From: Laetiporus sulphureus 93-53 | Lineage: Eukaryota > Basidiomycota > Agaricomycetes > Polyporales > Laetiporaceae | DNA: 64,000 bases | Assembly: GCF_001632365.1 (NCBI RefSeq) | Contig: NW_024468546.1 | Location: 251,499-315,498, forward strand | Direction: 5' to 3' | Part shown: positions 45,697 through 57,473 of the stretch, piece by piece | How the letters are laid out: every line of letters begins with the position of its first letter | Position numbering within the stretch: the first letter of the stretch is position 1 | Notes under the pieces: generated by a model | The model's database searches: none | Told to the model about the DNA's origin: nothing | What the model saw: the letters and a program-made list of their open reading frames with translations, nothing else | Made by a program: the position numbers and the translations under genes

Positions 45697-47093
45697 GGCT
45701 ATGCTACTGCTCTCTGTTGCCTACGTCCCCCTTGCGCTCTTTTTTGCATTGCCGGCTTTTGCAGTGCCGTCTTCTCCCAATGACTAGTTTCGTGAAATTG
45801 CCCTAAAGGTCGTGAAGGAACCTGAACCTCCAGTGTGCTGTTTGAACCCTCTGGAACTCCTGGGACCTCCGGCAGAAGAGGATGTACTGCTCTCGATTGA
45901 TGACTGGAAAGCTAGAAGGCTGGGAGAGCTGAAGGACCCAAGTGCACGGCTACCGGGTAGCGAGAGTGCGACCATCTCTGGTCCAACACAGCTCGCGGAT
46001 TCGTCCACCACAGCACAGGCTACACAGATGCCGTATGCATCTGCCACAGTCGCGCCAACTGAGGTCACCTCGAGCAACGTTTTCGCTCCCTCTCCTAATC
46101 CTTCCATCTCGGAGGCCGCAAAGACAGTGCGAGGATCCACCAGTGAGGAATCTGACCAAGAAACCACCCTCTCCTACTACATTGAAATCAACATGGCCTC
46201 TTCATGTGCACATGAAGCGGTAATATCCGACTCCCGCGCAGAAACGACCTCTAACGACAGTAACTTATCTTCCAAGATTCTTCTGCAAATACCTTGTACA
46301 ACACAACAGATCCTTCTACGTCTACTCAACCCTTTACCAGCCCCGTCCCGTCCACGAATCAAGCGATCCCATCCTCCGTGCAAGATTCTGACGACACACT
46401 CACAGTATCATCTGAATCACCTTCCATGACACCATCCATCCGTCCGACGACGTCCTCTTCGAACTCCGTCGTGTCTCCTTCGATCGCATCAGCCAGCGTT
46501 GCACAGCAACCATTCTCTCTACCAGAATCGCAAGTCCCGACAGGCGGCGAGTCAATCTATTGGACGATCATGAACCGGCTCACCGCGCTTGAGGGCAATA
46601 CTACTCTCTATGCCAGGTATGTCGAGGAGCAGACCGCGGACATGCGGGAGATCTTAAGGAGTCTCGGCGAGGATGTCGGGCGGCTCGAGGGTATCGTACG
46701 TTTCATCGAGGTGTCCTTAAACGATTGCAAATGACAAGCCACGGCAAGGCTCAAGCGCAGATGTACCTGCAATCAATGTCTGAGTTCGACAGACACAGAC
46801 GGCGGCTGGAGCTCGAGCCCCGGGAGCTACTCTCCCGAGTGAACCGCCTCACCGACGAGGTACGAGCAATACAACGTAGTGCCAATATTCTCTTTTTTCA
46901 TCTGAGTTCTTCCTCATAGGTTGTTCTCGAAAAGCGGCTGGGTATCGCGCAGCTGTGCCTTCTGCTTGCAATCATGGTCTTTATCATGTGGACAGATGGC
47001 TCCCGAGGTGAGCTCCATCGGATACGTGCCCTCGGCGGCCAATGGAAACCTCCGTGCGTACACTGCTACGGCCGCACATCGTGACACTACGTG
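45697..47093 (+). pseudogene. relic of an SLP1-like SUN-domain protein lacking the SUN core
   Basis: From the ATG at 45697 there is a signal-peptide-like start (LLLSVAYVPLALFFALPAFA), an in-frame TAG near 45784, then FREIALKVVKEPEPPVCCLN and LLSIDDWKARRLGELK, the N-terminal block of SLP1/Osteopotentia-type ER membrane proteins. A Ser/Thr-rich stretch follows. After a frame change near 46290 come the C-terminal coiled coil (NRLTALEGNTTLYARYVEEQ, ILRSLGEDVGRLEGI), KAQAQMYLQSMSEFDRHRRR, and the membrane anchor (LEKRLGIAQLCLLLAIMVFI). The SUN domain expected between the two blocks is missing. The stop, the frame break and the internal deletion mark it as non-functional. The intact proteins form ER/nuclear-envelope complexes guarding membrane-protein folding. 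Confidence 0.7.
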
Positions 47094-47199
47094 ACAGGTA
47101 ATGGCGTCTGCCTTCCTCCCTTCCTTGGCCCAATGAGCACCAAGGGCAGATAGCAAGTGAGCAACGCGGAGAAGAGTCTACGGAATGTAAGGGACTAAC

Positions 47200-47979
47200 G
47201 AGACCATGTACGGCGAGTTTCATTCACGTATAGTATGGAGGAGATGAGAAACTCACCCGGGGTCCATCCAACATAGGAGGGGAAGGAATCGGCTGCTTCG
47301 AGAACGCGCGGACTTCTTGCAGAAAGCAGCCAGGCTGGCAGGCCTTTCTTGAGCGACAAAAGAACCACGATGGACATAGAGCGGGAGACGTCCCGCAGGC
47401 GACGGCGGGCGTGAGCGTGGTGTGGGCATTCGACCAGGACGTAGAGACGGGTTTCAACGGCCGCCTCATGGCAAGGGCAGGCCGCGGACTTTGAGGGGAC
47501 GTAGCGGGAGTACTACTCTCTAAAGTGCCCGTGCCCCAGCATACAGTTGATAATGCGGGCGTGCACCTGGCGCGGGCCATCAAAACGCCGGTGGAAAGGT
47601 GACAACCGATAGGATGGGGCCTGGGTCACGGCCATCCAAGCGGCATTGGTGTGAGGCTGGAGAGCCCAGTCACGACGCCAAAGGCGAAGCGTGTGGGCTG
47701 GGTCGCGTTCGCGCATCTACGAAGGGTTAGGCCAAGCACAGAGGGGCGGGTGACGGCATCCTTGGCCAGCTGATAAGCGCGCTCATTTCCAGTGAAGCCA
47801 TGATGACCAGGGCACCAGACTAGCATGACGGTGAGGGAGGGCTTGGCATCTAGGGCAGCATCAATATGCTTGCGGAACAGAGTCCGACCGCAGTCTCCGG
47901 TTGGAATGGTGCGCTGTGGACATGCTACTATTCGTCTATGAACAAGGTACTTTGGACCAGCCTGATATCTCATGTGCAT
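47200..47979 (-). mobile_element. 3' end of a non-LTR retrotransposon (RNase H and zinc-knuckle remnant)
   Basis: The minus strand encodes LVWCPGHHGFTGNERAYQLA, the RNase H histidine/aspartate block (WxPGHxGxxGNExA), followed in shifted frames by HARIINCMLGHGHFREYYSR, then CPCHEAAVETRLHVLVECP, the CxC-xxH-xxC motif usually found at the end of fungal LINE (Tad/I-like) polyproteins. The reverse transcriptase and endonuclease are absent and the frame is broken, so this is a 5'-truncated dead copy. It directly abuts the SLP1-like relic. Confidence 0.75.
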
Positions 47980-50614
47980 GACTCTGTATGACGTCTTCCA
48001 ATTTGCCAGAGCGAAGAACGTTGTCAGAAAGCTGAGAGTTCGGAGACACCGTGTTCACTGAGAATGCAAAATGCAAAACTCCGCCGGTGTGTGATGTAAC
48101 ATTGTGGACGCGCCGATCGACCCCGACTCAATCGGTGACTTCGACAATATCAAATCCGGCAGTCTTTCCCTGGGTATTGCGCTGCGGAAATGAATGGTGA
48201 CGACTTTGTGTGGATTTTTAGCGCAGAGAAGTGGGCTAAAATCTGCAACAATGATCGGATAGACGGTAAGGATACTGGCCAAGATTAAATGAAAATCATC
48301 TCATTGCTAAGCCTTCTGGTATACTTTCAGCTTGGCGAGCTCTCGCACCTGGCACGAGCTTCCGATACTGGTCTTGATACTAGCGTGGCCTTTCAATTAT
48401 CTCCAGGCGCACAACGGCTTATTCATTTTCATACTGCCTGCGACGCTTCCAGAATGAAAAGGGTTCAGATTCCACGGAATTAGAATTGCACCGAAGAGGT
48501 TCACGCGGACCAGTTATGTACTATCTTCCTCAATCATCGAGTGTTATTCACTGACATTCATGGAAGCGCGTGCTAAGCAGGGACGAATATTGGATATCGA
48601 TGGAGATCGGCGATCTGATAGTATGAGGCTTCGTGGAGCAACCGGGTGCCTCAGTTTGACGAGTTTCGCTCCCACTCCTGGCACGATTTTATGCCATTTG
48701 GAGGTCGGCTCCCGGCTTCATGTGTGCCGAAGGCCTATTGGAGAGATTGGCTCACTCATCTCAGTAGCACCATGACGAGTTTGGGAGTAGCCACGCATCC
48801 ACAACCGGACGTCGTTATTTGGATGACAAGACGTCGTACTTTCAAGCTTCAAGCTTCAAGCTTCAAGCCTCAAGAGCTTCGCTGAAGGAGCACTGCTTTG
48901 TATGGCGATCACGCTGACACCCGGTATGTAGACGCGGCATAGCGAGACCGGCATCAGAATCGTCATGGAGACGCAACTTAGGGTCACGCTTAGAGTCACG
49001 CAGGCTGTCAATCACCTCCTGCCGCCACTGATCATTTCCTTCTATCACCGTGGGTGTACCTGCTCGAGCCGTCAACACATTGTCTGTGTGCGATATTCTT
49101 TGTGCGACTCAATAATCACCGATGCACTCTTTGATAGTGCCGGTGACCGGTGACCACTCAAGCCGGCCCCGAAGAGGGATGAGAAATGATGCTTCGAGAG
49201 AATGATGCTTCGAAGAACTCCTTATTCGCAATATTTGACTCGAGGCCGCAATGCGGCACATAAGGATGCGCGACGCGTCCACGTTTGGAAACCGATGCCA
49301 TGTGGTCGAATGATACTTGTACTTGATTTATATTGCCGCAGGCGAGTACTCGAAGATCTTCTCTGAGTACTCATCACAGGCTACCACGGATTCGGCCCTC
49401 CCCGAACAGGTTAGCTGCTTCCCGAGACGGTTCATTGCTCTCGATGGGCTTCTCGAAGGCGAGGAGAAGCCGAGCGTAGTGTGACAACAATCCTTGCACA
49501 ATACCTATCGGGAACTCTGACGGAGGCGCACTCATTCCCTGATGTTCGGCGGATCGGTTCTACCGAGATGAATCTGGATATGCTATACCGGTGATTTGCA
49601 GCGCCAGTCATCGATCACGCAGCATAACAGTTCAACAGCCTCTAACGCAGGCATCAAGCATACCAGCATATGGCGAAGCTTAGAAGTCGAAAGGTGTGGA
49701 TGCTGCACTGTCAATAGACACTGCTAATGACGCGAAGGTGTCGAGGGTTAGTGGTTCAATGGGATCTGCGAAGCTCTAGAAGAGACTAATACCCCTTGCG
49801 TCATGTTAGATATAGCTTCACTAGAGCTGTCCGAGTTTGGAGGTACGTTGTCTTACGACAGCGAGAGAAAGGGCACCTTGATGTTATCGCGGTGCTGATG
49901 TTCCTGGACGGAAGAATCTCAATAGATCTGGGGGAAAATTTGACGTTTCGCCGGTGAAATAGATATTCCTTGTCCCACCTGAGTGGAACGTCGTTTTTCA
50001 GGACGCTCCCCACAGGGCGCGAAGTGGATACAACATCGTCCGTGCTTGCGGACGTGAATGAACTGCTGAGCACGCAGTTTTATACACAACCTACAGATTG
50101 CAGCGGAGGACCTGTCAAGTCAAACAGGGCCATTTTCTGACCGTTAAATGCTTTATGTTGAGGGCAGAGATGAAATTACCCCGTGAACATCCCTATCAGG
50201 TCGTGTACGTCCGCTCATAAATTAATATCGATCAAAATTCAAACAGGATTTGTTAAGTGATCTTGTCCAAAATGCTGCCAGTCTTCGCGAGCGGAAGATG
50301 ATCAATTGTTCCCGGGGTTCGTCTTAAAACCTCTCCATGCCATCAGAAGCACTGAAGACGCCGCAACCTGATTGTTTTGATCCTCACACGTTCGTCTCGG
50401 AGCTCATCTCAAGCTGTCGGACGTCTTTGCTCTGTTGATCTCCTGATACCAAACGAAAACACGTGAGTACGCTGCCCAATTGCACTTTATGACCGAATGA
50501 CGCATTTTTTCTCATTGCCCGTCTCGACAGGATACAACGTCGATGTGAGCTCATTTCTTTTGATTATGCGGTCGTGACCACCGTGTTTACGTTGATTGCA
50601 TTCTCGAAGATTCC
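47980..50614. other. gene-poor stretch
   Basis: No gene is supported. Short frames at 48289-48483, 48560-48885 and 49801-50073 have no domain. The only repeat is the aagcttc array at 48838-48871. Confidence 0.35.
48838..48871. repeat. short tandem repeat, 7-base unit (ttcaagc)
   Basis: About four to five copies of ttcaagc, the last slightly degenerate (ttcaagcctcaagagc). Too short to call anything but a microsatellite. Confidence 0.7.
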
Positions 50615-50923
50615 ATGAATCGTCAGACATTCGAACGCGACCGACTGCGCGGCCGTATATCCTCTCTTCAGCAACAGGAAACCCTGCGCCCGTCGGCGTA
50701 CTCATACGGCTCAGGAAACGAGGAGATACCAAGCATGTATCCTGATCAAACGAGCACTCACGCAAGTACAGTCTACTCGTCGAGAGCTTCCACGGCTGAT
50801 CCTCATTAGTTATCGCAGTTCCAGTCAAGACCTCAACTGAACTCAAGTGGACTCTATCCTCCTCCACATGTTCCTGGGAGAATCACACAGCCAGGAGCGT
50901 ACATCAGCGAGATCGGCAAGGTT

Positions 50924-53900
50924 ATGAGTCAACATGCGAGTTCTAGGCAGGAGGACGAGCGGATCCGCAATGTGACGAGAAACAGTTCAAGTAAGACATC
51001 TCGACATCCATTTTCATCAATGCTAACTACTCGCGAATTGGCGGGTGGACTAGACAATCAGCAGACCGTCCTATTGCCTACGCGCATGACTACGACAGAT
51101 GAAATGGTACAGATTCCTGCACGATCACGCTCCCGATCGCCTACGGACCTGTCTGAAACTTTCACCTCCCCTGCTCATGCGGGTAGACTACACAATCGAC
51201 AGATCCTCGGTGTGTTCCAGCAAAGCGCGACTAGAGGCGGGTTTCATGCAGGACTTCAGCGTTCAACTCGATTTCGGTCTCAATCGCCTGCGAGCCTACC
51301 TGCCACGTCCGACATCCCTGCTCACCATAAAACAATACAGATAGGTGGACACTCTGTTGTGGAGACTGGGTCCTCAGCACGCTTGCCGGTTACCACGGGA
51401 AACTTTTCCGTAGACAACCAATTCAGTCAAGCGGCCGCAAGCCTCATTTCGCCCAATATCCACGCGACCGGCCATCTCTCACGAAGTCCCTCTCGCGACC
51501 TCCCTCAGAAATCGGACAGTCGCCCTTCTATGAGGGTTGGGTCGAAAGGGCTCATGCCGATCATGGAGGATCCACGCGCAGAATCGGTTGTGACGGCAGG
51601 CCAAAGACGAGGTACGCCTTTCAGAAGCGTCGATCAAGTATCGAGCAAGGCAGACGTCCGCGCACAATACGGTAGCAATTCTGATGGACCTGCCCCAGAA
51701 GGAAGGGTTGCCGACACTGAATGGAACTCCTACGACGACGATGACGATGATGACGGCGATGGAGGCGACAACGCCACCATACTGAAAGAGTTCGAGCTCA
51801 TAGACTCCTCTTTTCAGGCTGTCGCAAAATGTTTGAACATATCCTTGGGGGACGTGCTTGCGCGCTATGACACCTACCGACTGGACTCAGAGGAGGAGCA
51901 GCTTGCGTACAAACTCTATGAAGGCTACTATTCGGAACACGTCATGGAAGAATCCAGCCGAGTGCCCGCAGCCACGAATGACAGTGCGTACTGCTCTGCT
52001 CTCCATCACATTATAACCTTGTGTCTACCTACAACTCACGCCTGGTATGATAGACGAGAGCAATGACACTGATCACATATGCAACTGTTGGCGACAATTC
52101 CGACGCACCCATCCTATGACGTGGCCATCTATCATCAAGCTTGAAGACAGAATGTCCGACATCGCCATTGATGGCAATGCGCCTCAAGAACGCGAGCATC
52201 TGTCAAATTACTTCACGCAAAAGCTGACATCCTTGGTACGTTCTGCAGTGGCGGTTCTCTCTCATATATTCGCGTTCTAAGCTGTGAATTCTATAGCTCA
52301 ACGCTCTTGCTGAGAATCACGGATTGCATTCCGTGCTGATCATGGCTGGGAATAACATCGTGAAGGATGGCGGGATAGGAATGGCGTACGAATCGTCGGA
52401 AAGTGAGGGAGTACGTGTTACGTTTGGCGCCATTTTCGAGTCGATGATGCTGACAGTCACCTTCCCCTAGTTCCTATGCAAGCTCACCCACGCGTCAACC
52501 GATGAAGCCATTGGGCATCTCAAAGCTCATGTCTGGTACGTCATCGTGTCGTTGCTTTGGGCGTATCTTACCTTTTGCCAGGCATAATCACTCTACCGCT
52601 TGTCTGGAGAAGATCTATGCGCATCGGATACTACATGGAGCTCCAGAACCAGGCTTTGACCAACTGCCTGCCGAAGCTCCTGCAAACGCAGGTGAACAGG
52701 CTGATTTTGACGAACCCGTTGTTGATGACTTCCCTGTCAATTTGGATACGCTCCTCAGCCAGATCAAGGAGAACATAAAGATATTGCTTCGTGAGTTTAT
52801 TGCTGTCACACTGGTAACTCCAGACTCAGCTTCAATAAGGAGACCATCAGATCACGTATACGAAAAAGTTCCCTTGGGTGACGCTCTTGCGTTTGCTTGC
52901 TGAGAATCATCTCGTCTGTGAGAACTGGCCGGAAAAGGTCCACTATCCTGGGCAATGGGGAACGAGCAAAGGTATACAAGAGCTGAACGGAGACGAGAGG
53001 CAAACTCTGTGGCGTGCGCTTACACAGGGTGCTGAGGAGCGGCGTGTTAGAATTCGGAAGCGTGAACTACATGGTTCGTTCAGGCGGCATTGAGCGAGTC
53101 CTCGCGGATTAACTATACTTACTTGAGCAGAAGTTCACGGCGTGGATGAAGTTCTCGTCATGCTGGGCGAATCTCCCTCCGGACCTGGTGAAAGAGGATT
53201 GCGCGTGTTCATCTCCTTGCCAGGCTTCCAAACGAAGGTTGACTGGCTCGGTCTACAAAACGGACAGTTGCGTAACGACTCTGAGCAGGAGCGGTCAGAT
53301 ATGCGAAAACGGAAATTGGATATAGACGATGTTCCAATCAAAAGGGTTCGATACTCGGTTGTTTCTCAAGGAGGGGTTCAACATGAGATCTTGCCGTCAG
53401 ATGACATTGACGAGGACGGGGGTAAGTCCTGTTAATTATTCACAAACTGTACTAAGGAATGCCATGGCCAGTGTCCTCGGAATGTAACGAACTGCCGACT
53501 GATGACATACAACTTGACGAAGCCGGCGTCGCCAATGTCATTCAGTCTTCTTTGGCGCTTTCGAATGCGTCGAGCAAAGCAAAAGGTATGATTGTTGCTC
53601 TTCACCGTGCGATAGCGCTGGATTCAGAAGTGGAATTTACACACTCTGAAGGAAAGCGGCGACAAATCGACGAAGGATCTGACATGACGTCGGGGCCGGG
53701 GTCATTCGAGGCACGGGCAAAACATGAAGCCGGAGGTACAGTTGTTCGCTCTTTGCATCGTCCCAGTGCTTGATTCAGATCTAGAACATACACGCTCTGC
53801 AAGAAAGCGGCGACAAGTCGATGAAGGATCTCACACGATGTCGGGAGAGACGCGAGCATACCATAACGTCGGCACACTCTTGACTCATGTCCAACCGCCG

Positions 53901-54578
53901 ACACCCGCGAAGCCTCTAGCTGCAGTCAGCTCAGGGCTCAGCAAGTCCGTCACCTCCCAGCAATCGATTGGGGCGAGTCATGGAGCTGCTATAATGGAGA
54001 GGGCACCCTCTGGTTCTACCCAGTCAGCGGGGCGGGATGCACAAGCCATACAGGAGGACGTCAAGGACCGGAATGACTCCTCGGAGCTCTCTCGTCCAAG
54101 TTATGCGCACCCAATTGGGTCTGTTCACCACGGGACGGAGCACTACGCTGACGATTGGGACGGGAGGCATGGCATTCTGGGAACTAGCACCGGGAATATC
54201 ATATCCACCCCGCACATGCCCGTCACAACTGCTGGCCATGCAGAAGCTGCAGTGCCTTTACCTGACAACTCGCACCACGACACCGTATTCAATATGGGGA
54301 CGCCTTATGCGAATGTAACCGCGCCTACGCAGCTGGAGCTAGGTCGAAGCTATGTCCGGTACCCGCAGGAGGTCCTAGATCTGGCCGAGCAGGTTTGGGT
54401 CTTGAGGAACATGGGAGTCCTTGCAACTGCAGCTCGTGGTACGAGGCCCGAACATGAATCCAGTGGCGGCATTGTTCCGGAAGGGACCTTTAGCAGCGAG
54501 TACAATGCTTTCTTGTCGCGTCTACCTGAAGAACCACTTCAGAAAGATTTAGAGCTCGACAGTCTCTTTCAATTCTAG
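50924..54578 (+). CDS. paralogue B: inverted partner of the protein at 20.0-23.7 kb
   Basis: Exons 50924-51983, 52054-52235, 52297-52410, 52471-52535, 52582-52790, 52840-53073, 53131-53421, 53472-53585, 53616-53735, 53767-54578 join to about 1066 codons, with the same intron positions and phases as paralogue A. Nearly identical to A: SLPATSDIPAHHKTIQ through the acidic run (YDDDDDDDGDGGD) and the IGHLKAHVW core to HNHSTA, and again from the KRRQIDEGS repeats to near the end. Different from A: the first ~120 residues, the central domain (here LVCENWPEKVHYPGQWGTSK) and the segment with RGLRVFISLPGFQ. The C-terminus (PEEPLQKDLELDSLFQF) also differs. Two terminal introns would be only 30 and 31 nt. 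The same frame is open from an ATG at 50615 apart from one TAG at 50807, so the true start may be further upstream. Function is unknown. Confidence 0.7.
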
Positions 54579-54998
54579 CTAACGAGGCTGAGCAGTCAGA
54601 GCTGTTGAACACCTGTACATATTTGTTCAGAAATTGAATGCTTCTGCTGACATGAACGCCAAGGCATACGTCGCAGTCATTCCTGTTGGAACCTGGGCGA
54701 TCGACCGCAACAGAAACGATAACACGGTAAACACGAGCCTTGTTGAGAGTATAGGAAGAATGCTGCAATAGAACACGGGGCTGAGGGTTGGAAGGACTTC
54801 CACCGTAGCGCAAGTCGTGGTTTCTTTGTCTCTGAGTTCTCAGCCCGCGTGAGGGCATTCATTCCCTCGCATACCGCAAACCTTCGCGCACAAGTCGCTA
54901 ACTATTCATTTGCCCCGGCTTGCCGAGAGGCTCTCAGTCGAAAGTCTGGGGATGACGTGTAATATAAGCGGCGTGAAACATACAAGCCTTGCTCGATC

Positions 54999-57473
54999 TC
55001 AAAGTAGCAGCGTGGACGAGGATGATGCCTGAGTATGCAGGTATGCATCCATCCTCTCCTCTAGAAAACGACGCAGTTGATCCTGGCCCCCTCTGCTACT
55101 AGGGTCTGCAAGTCTCTCTACAACCTTCGGATCCGCTTGCTTTGAATGAGGCCCGATCTCTTGCAAGATGGCGACAATTCTGTTCACAGGCGAGAACCAG
55201 CTGGTATCTCTGTCGAGCAGAGTGTATAGGTGCTTCTTAGTGATACGTATCCTTCGTGCTGTACCATCATTCTGGATTGAAGAGGATGAGGAAGCGAGCA
55301 CAAGCGGACGAGGTATCGGCGTACTTTGATCCAAACAGTCTGTCCGACCCACTTCTTCACGAAATCAAATGCGAATTGGAAAGCCTCCACCATGTCAGCA
55401 TCGGAGGGGACTTTGTATCCCTTCTGTTTGACAAAAGATTGCCATCGTTCCGTGAAATCTGAACTCTCCGAGGCAGCGTTGACGTTCTTGATATAATTGA
55501 AGACGGCAGAAGCTTCTTCCAAGAATATCATTCGGCCAGGTTGAGCCGTTGAGCGTGCGCGTTTAGTTTCCTCCGTTTCCTGAAGGACACGTTCCGCTTT
55601 CTGCTGACTGGGTTGTCCGATGCGCTTGCGCTTGCCTTGGCCATATTCCCCTGGCAAGGTGGGGACGTCAGATAGCTTAAACCCTCAGTTGTCAGCACCA
55701 GTCGACCTATGCAATGCGGCAACTGACTTTGAGAATGTGGAGCTCCAGTATTTCTCCGCTCGAATAATACAGCATTTCACGAAAACAAGCGCGCGTTGTC
55801 TCTTTACCAGGACCCGTAAGTTTGACAAACGGTTCTAAGTCGTCATCGAGCGCGGTAGCGAGACGAGCGTTGCCTAATATATATGGTAAATCATATGCTA
55901 GTGGACGAACAGACAGCGAACACACCCTCTATGCAACATGGCGAGTTTTGAACTGCCTCGAGCAATTCCTCTGCTTTGATGCATGTCTGTCCAGAGGACC
56001 CCACCGTATAGCACCGAAGAGTGAACGAACTCCGCAAAGCCAGTGACGGAGAGCCCCGATGATCGATGATTCTAACGTCAACTTTTGTCTAGAAGACGCA
56101 TGAGCAGGTCTTGTACCCAGGCCATCTTATGAAATAATCTTCGTACCTGCATCATGTCCATGGTTGAGCTCGCATGTCTACGTTCATGACTGCTGGCGGG
56201 AAATCTCTCGCTGCTGGTCATATGGGCCTCCGAGCGCATAAACATATTGCCCAAGAGAGCTTGGGTGTGATCAGCGTCCAGATGAGCTCTGGTTTATGGC
56301 GTACGATGCTTACTCACTATGATTGTATTGTACCCGATCTTGATTCCACAGCACTGAGTTCAAATGCGAACCTTGCGGACTGAAGGAACGATGCTCGTCC
56401 ATAGCAGCGTTAGTGCCCTGCACAGATGCTTCGGTAGGATTCCTATAGTCTGTATAGCTCTTAATCAGGGCTGGAAGCTGTCTGTCATGAACACGCAGAC
56501 TCACGTTGCTCAATTGGGTGCATATACTCTTGAAATCCTGGTTCATCTTCATAACCTTCCATACCTTGTAGAAATTCTGTCGGCTCCCGAAAAGCTTCTG
56601 ACAGAGGCCTTTTGGAAATGACTAGCGACATAAACGGCAGCTGCTTACTCTGCTCAATCAGTTGAAAATCGTTTGCAGCGCGTGCGATGTCGGTGTCACG
56701 CACAGGAGACGTGGCCTCCGGTGTATTGTTTCCCTCAATCGAGCCCTCCGTCATATTTGCCATGTCTGGACGGTACATCTGTTACTGCAGAAGGAAGTTG
56801 AGCTGGACAATTGCTCACCTCGCTCAGTTGTATCAGCTTTGTTGACATGCTGGGCGTCAGAAGGAGACAATGTTCCATTCGGTACGTTCGCTTTATCAAG
56901 ATCACCATCCAAAGAGTCGGGGATCTCTGAAGGAAGAATCTCAGCGTGGCAGGATAGAATCAGTGGGACTTCCGCTGACGCTGAGCAGCCGACTGCAAAT
57001 CTGGTACGAGTACCCCTTGGTTTACATCCTCAGAGAAATCATCGCATATGGATGCACTGCCGAGAGATAGGCGACTTCTATCCATGCTGATCATGTCTTG
57101 ACAGAATGATAAGTTCGATAGGAGGCATGACTTTCAATTTACTTACCATTATGAACCGAATGTGAGTGCTTTACACTGTGTTGCTCAAGGGCACAGTCAG
57201 TGACTGAATCTTCCGACGCATTGCCATCGTCACAAATTCGGAAGCCATTGGCCGCATTTGCTATAACGTTTATCATGTCACGTTTTGTCGTACGTCCCCG
57301 AGGCTGATATTTCTTTTTTGCGGGCCAGAGATGTATGTTGGACTCAATTATTGCCTGAAGGGCTTCTTTCTTCAGAAGATTCCTGTTGTATGTTATGCCA
57401 TTAGAAACAGACGGTGCGAATCGTCGTTCAACACTTACAGTTCCTTCTTGGTGTACGGTCTGGAGTGAGGCAT
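54999..57473 (-). CDS. hypothetical multi-exon protein, N-terminus resolved
   Basis: Exon one starts at ATG 57473 (MPHSRPYTKKEL) and splices (57439 to 57382) into NLLKKEALQAIIESNIHLWP then AKKKYQPRGRTTKRDMINVI, ending at a good donor at 57147. Later protein-like segments on the same strand are DTDIARAANDFQLIEQ (near 56670), DLPYILGNARLATALDDDLE then PFVKLTGPGKETTR (55890-55780), EEASAVFNYIKNVNAASESS (about 55520-55460), FDFVKKWVGQTVWIK (about 55350) and a C-terminal end KHLYTLLDRDTSWFSPVNR with a Ser-rich tail to 54999. I could not fix all internal splices, and some parts may be decayed. The N-terminal pattern (LWPxKKxY..R.TKRDM) recalls an expanded unnamed mushroom family, by memory only. 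It converges on paralogue B, whose stop is about 420 bases away. Confidence 0.45.

Noticed and set aside
48838..48871. aagcttc repeats as CRISPR or telomeric repeat
   Set aside because: Seven-base unit without spacers and unlike the TTAGGG telomere repeat.
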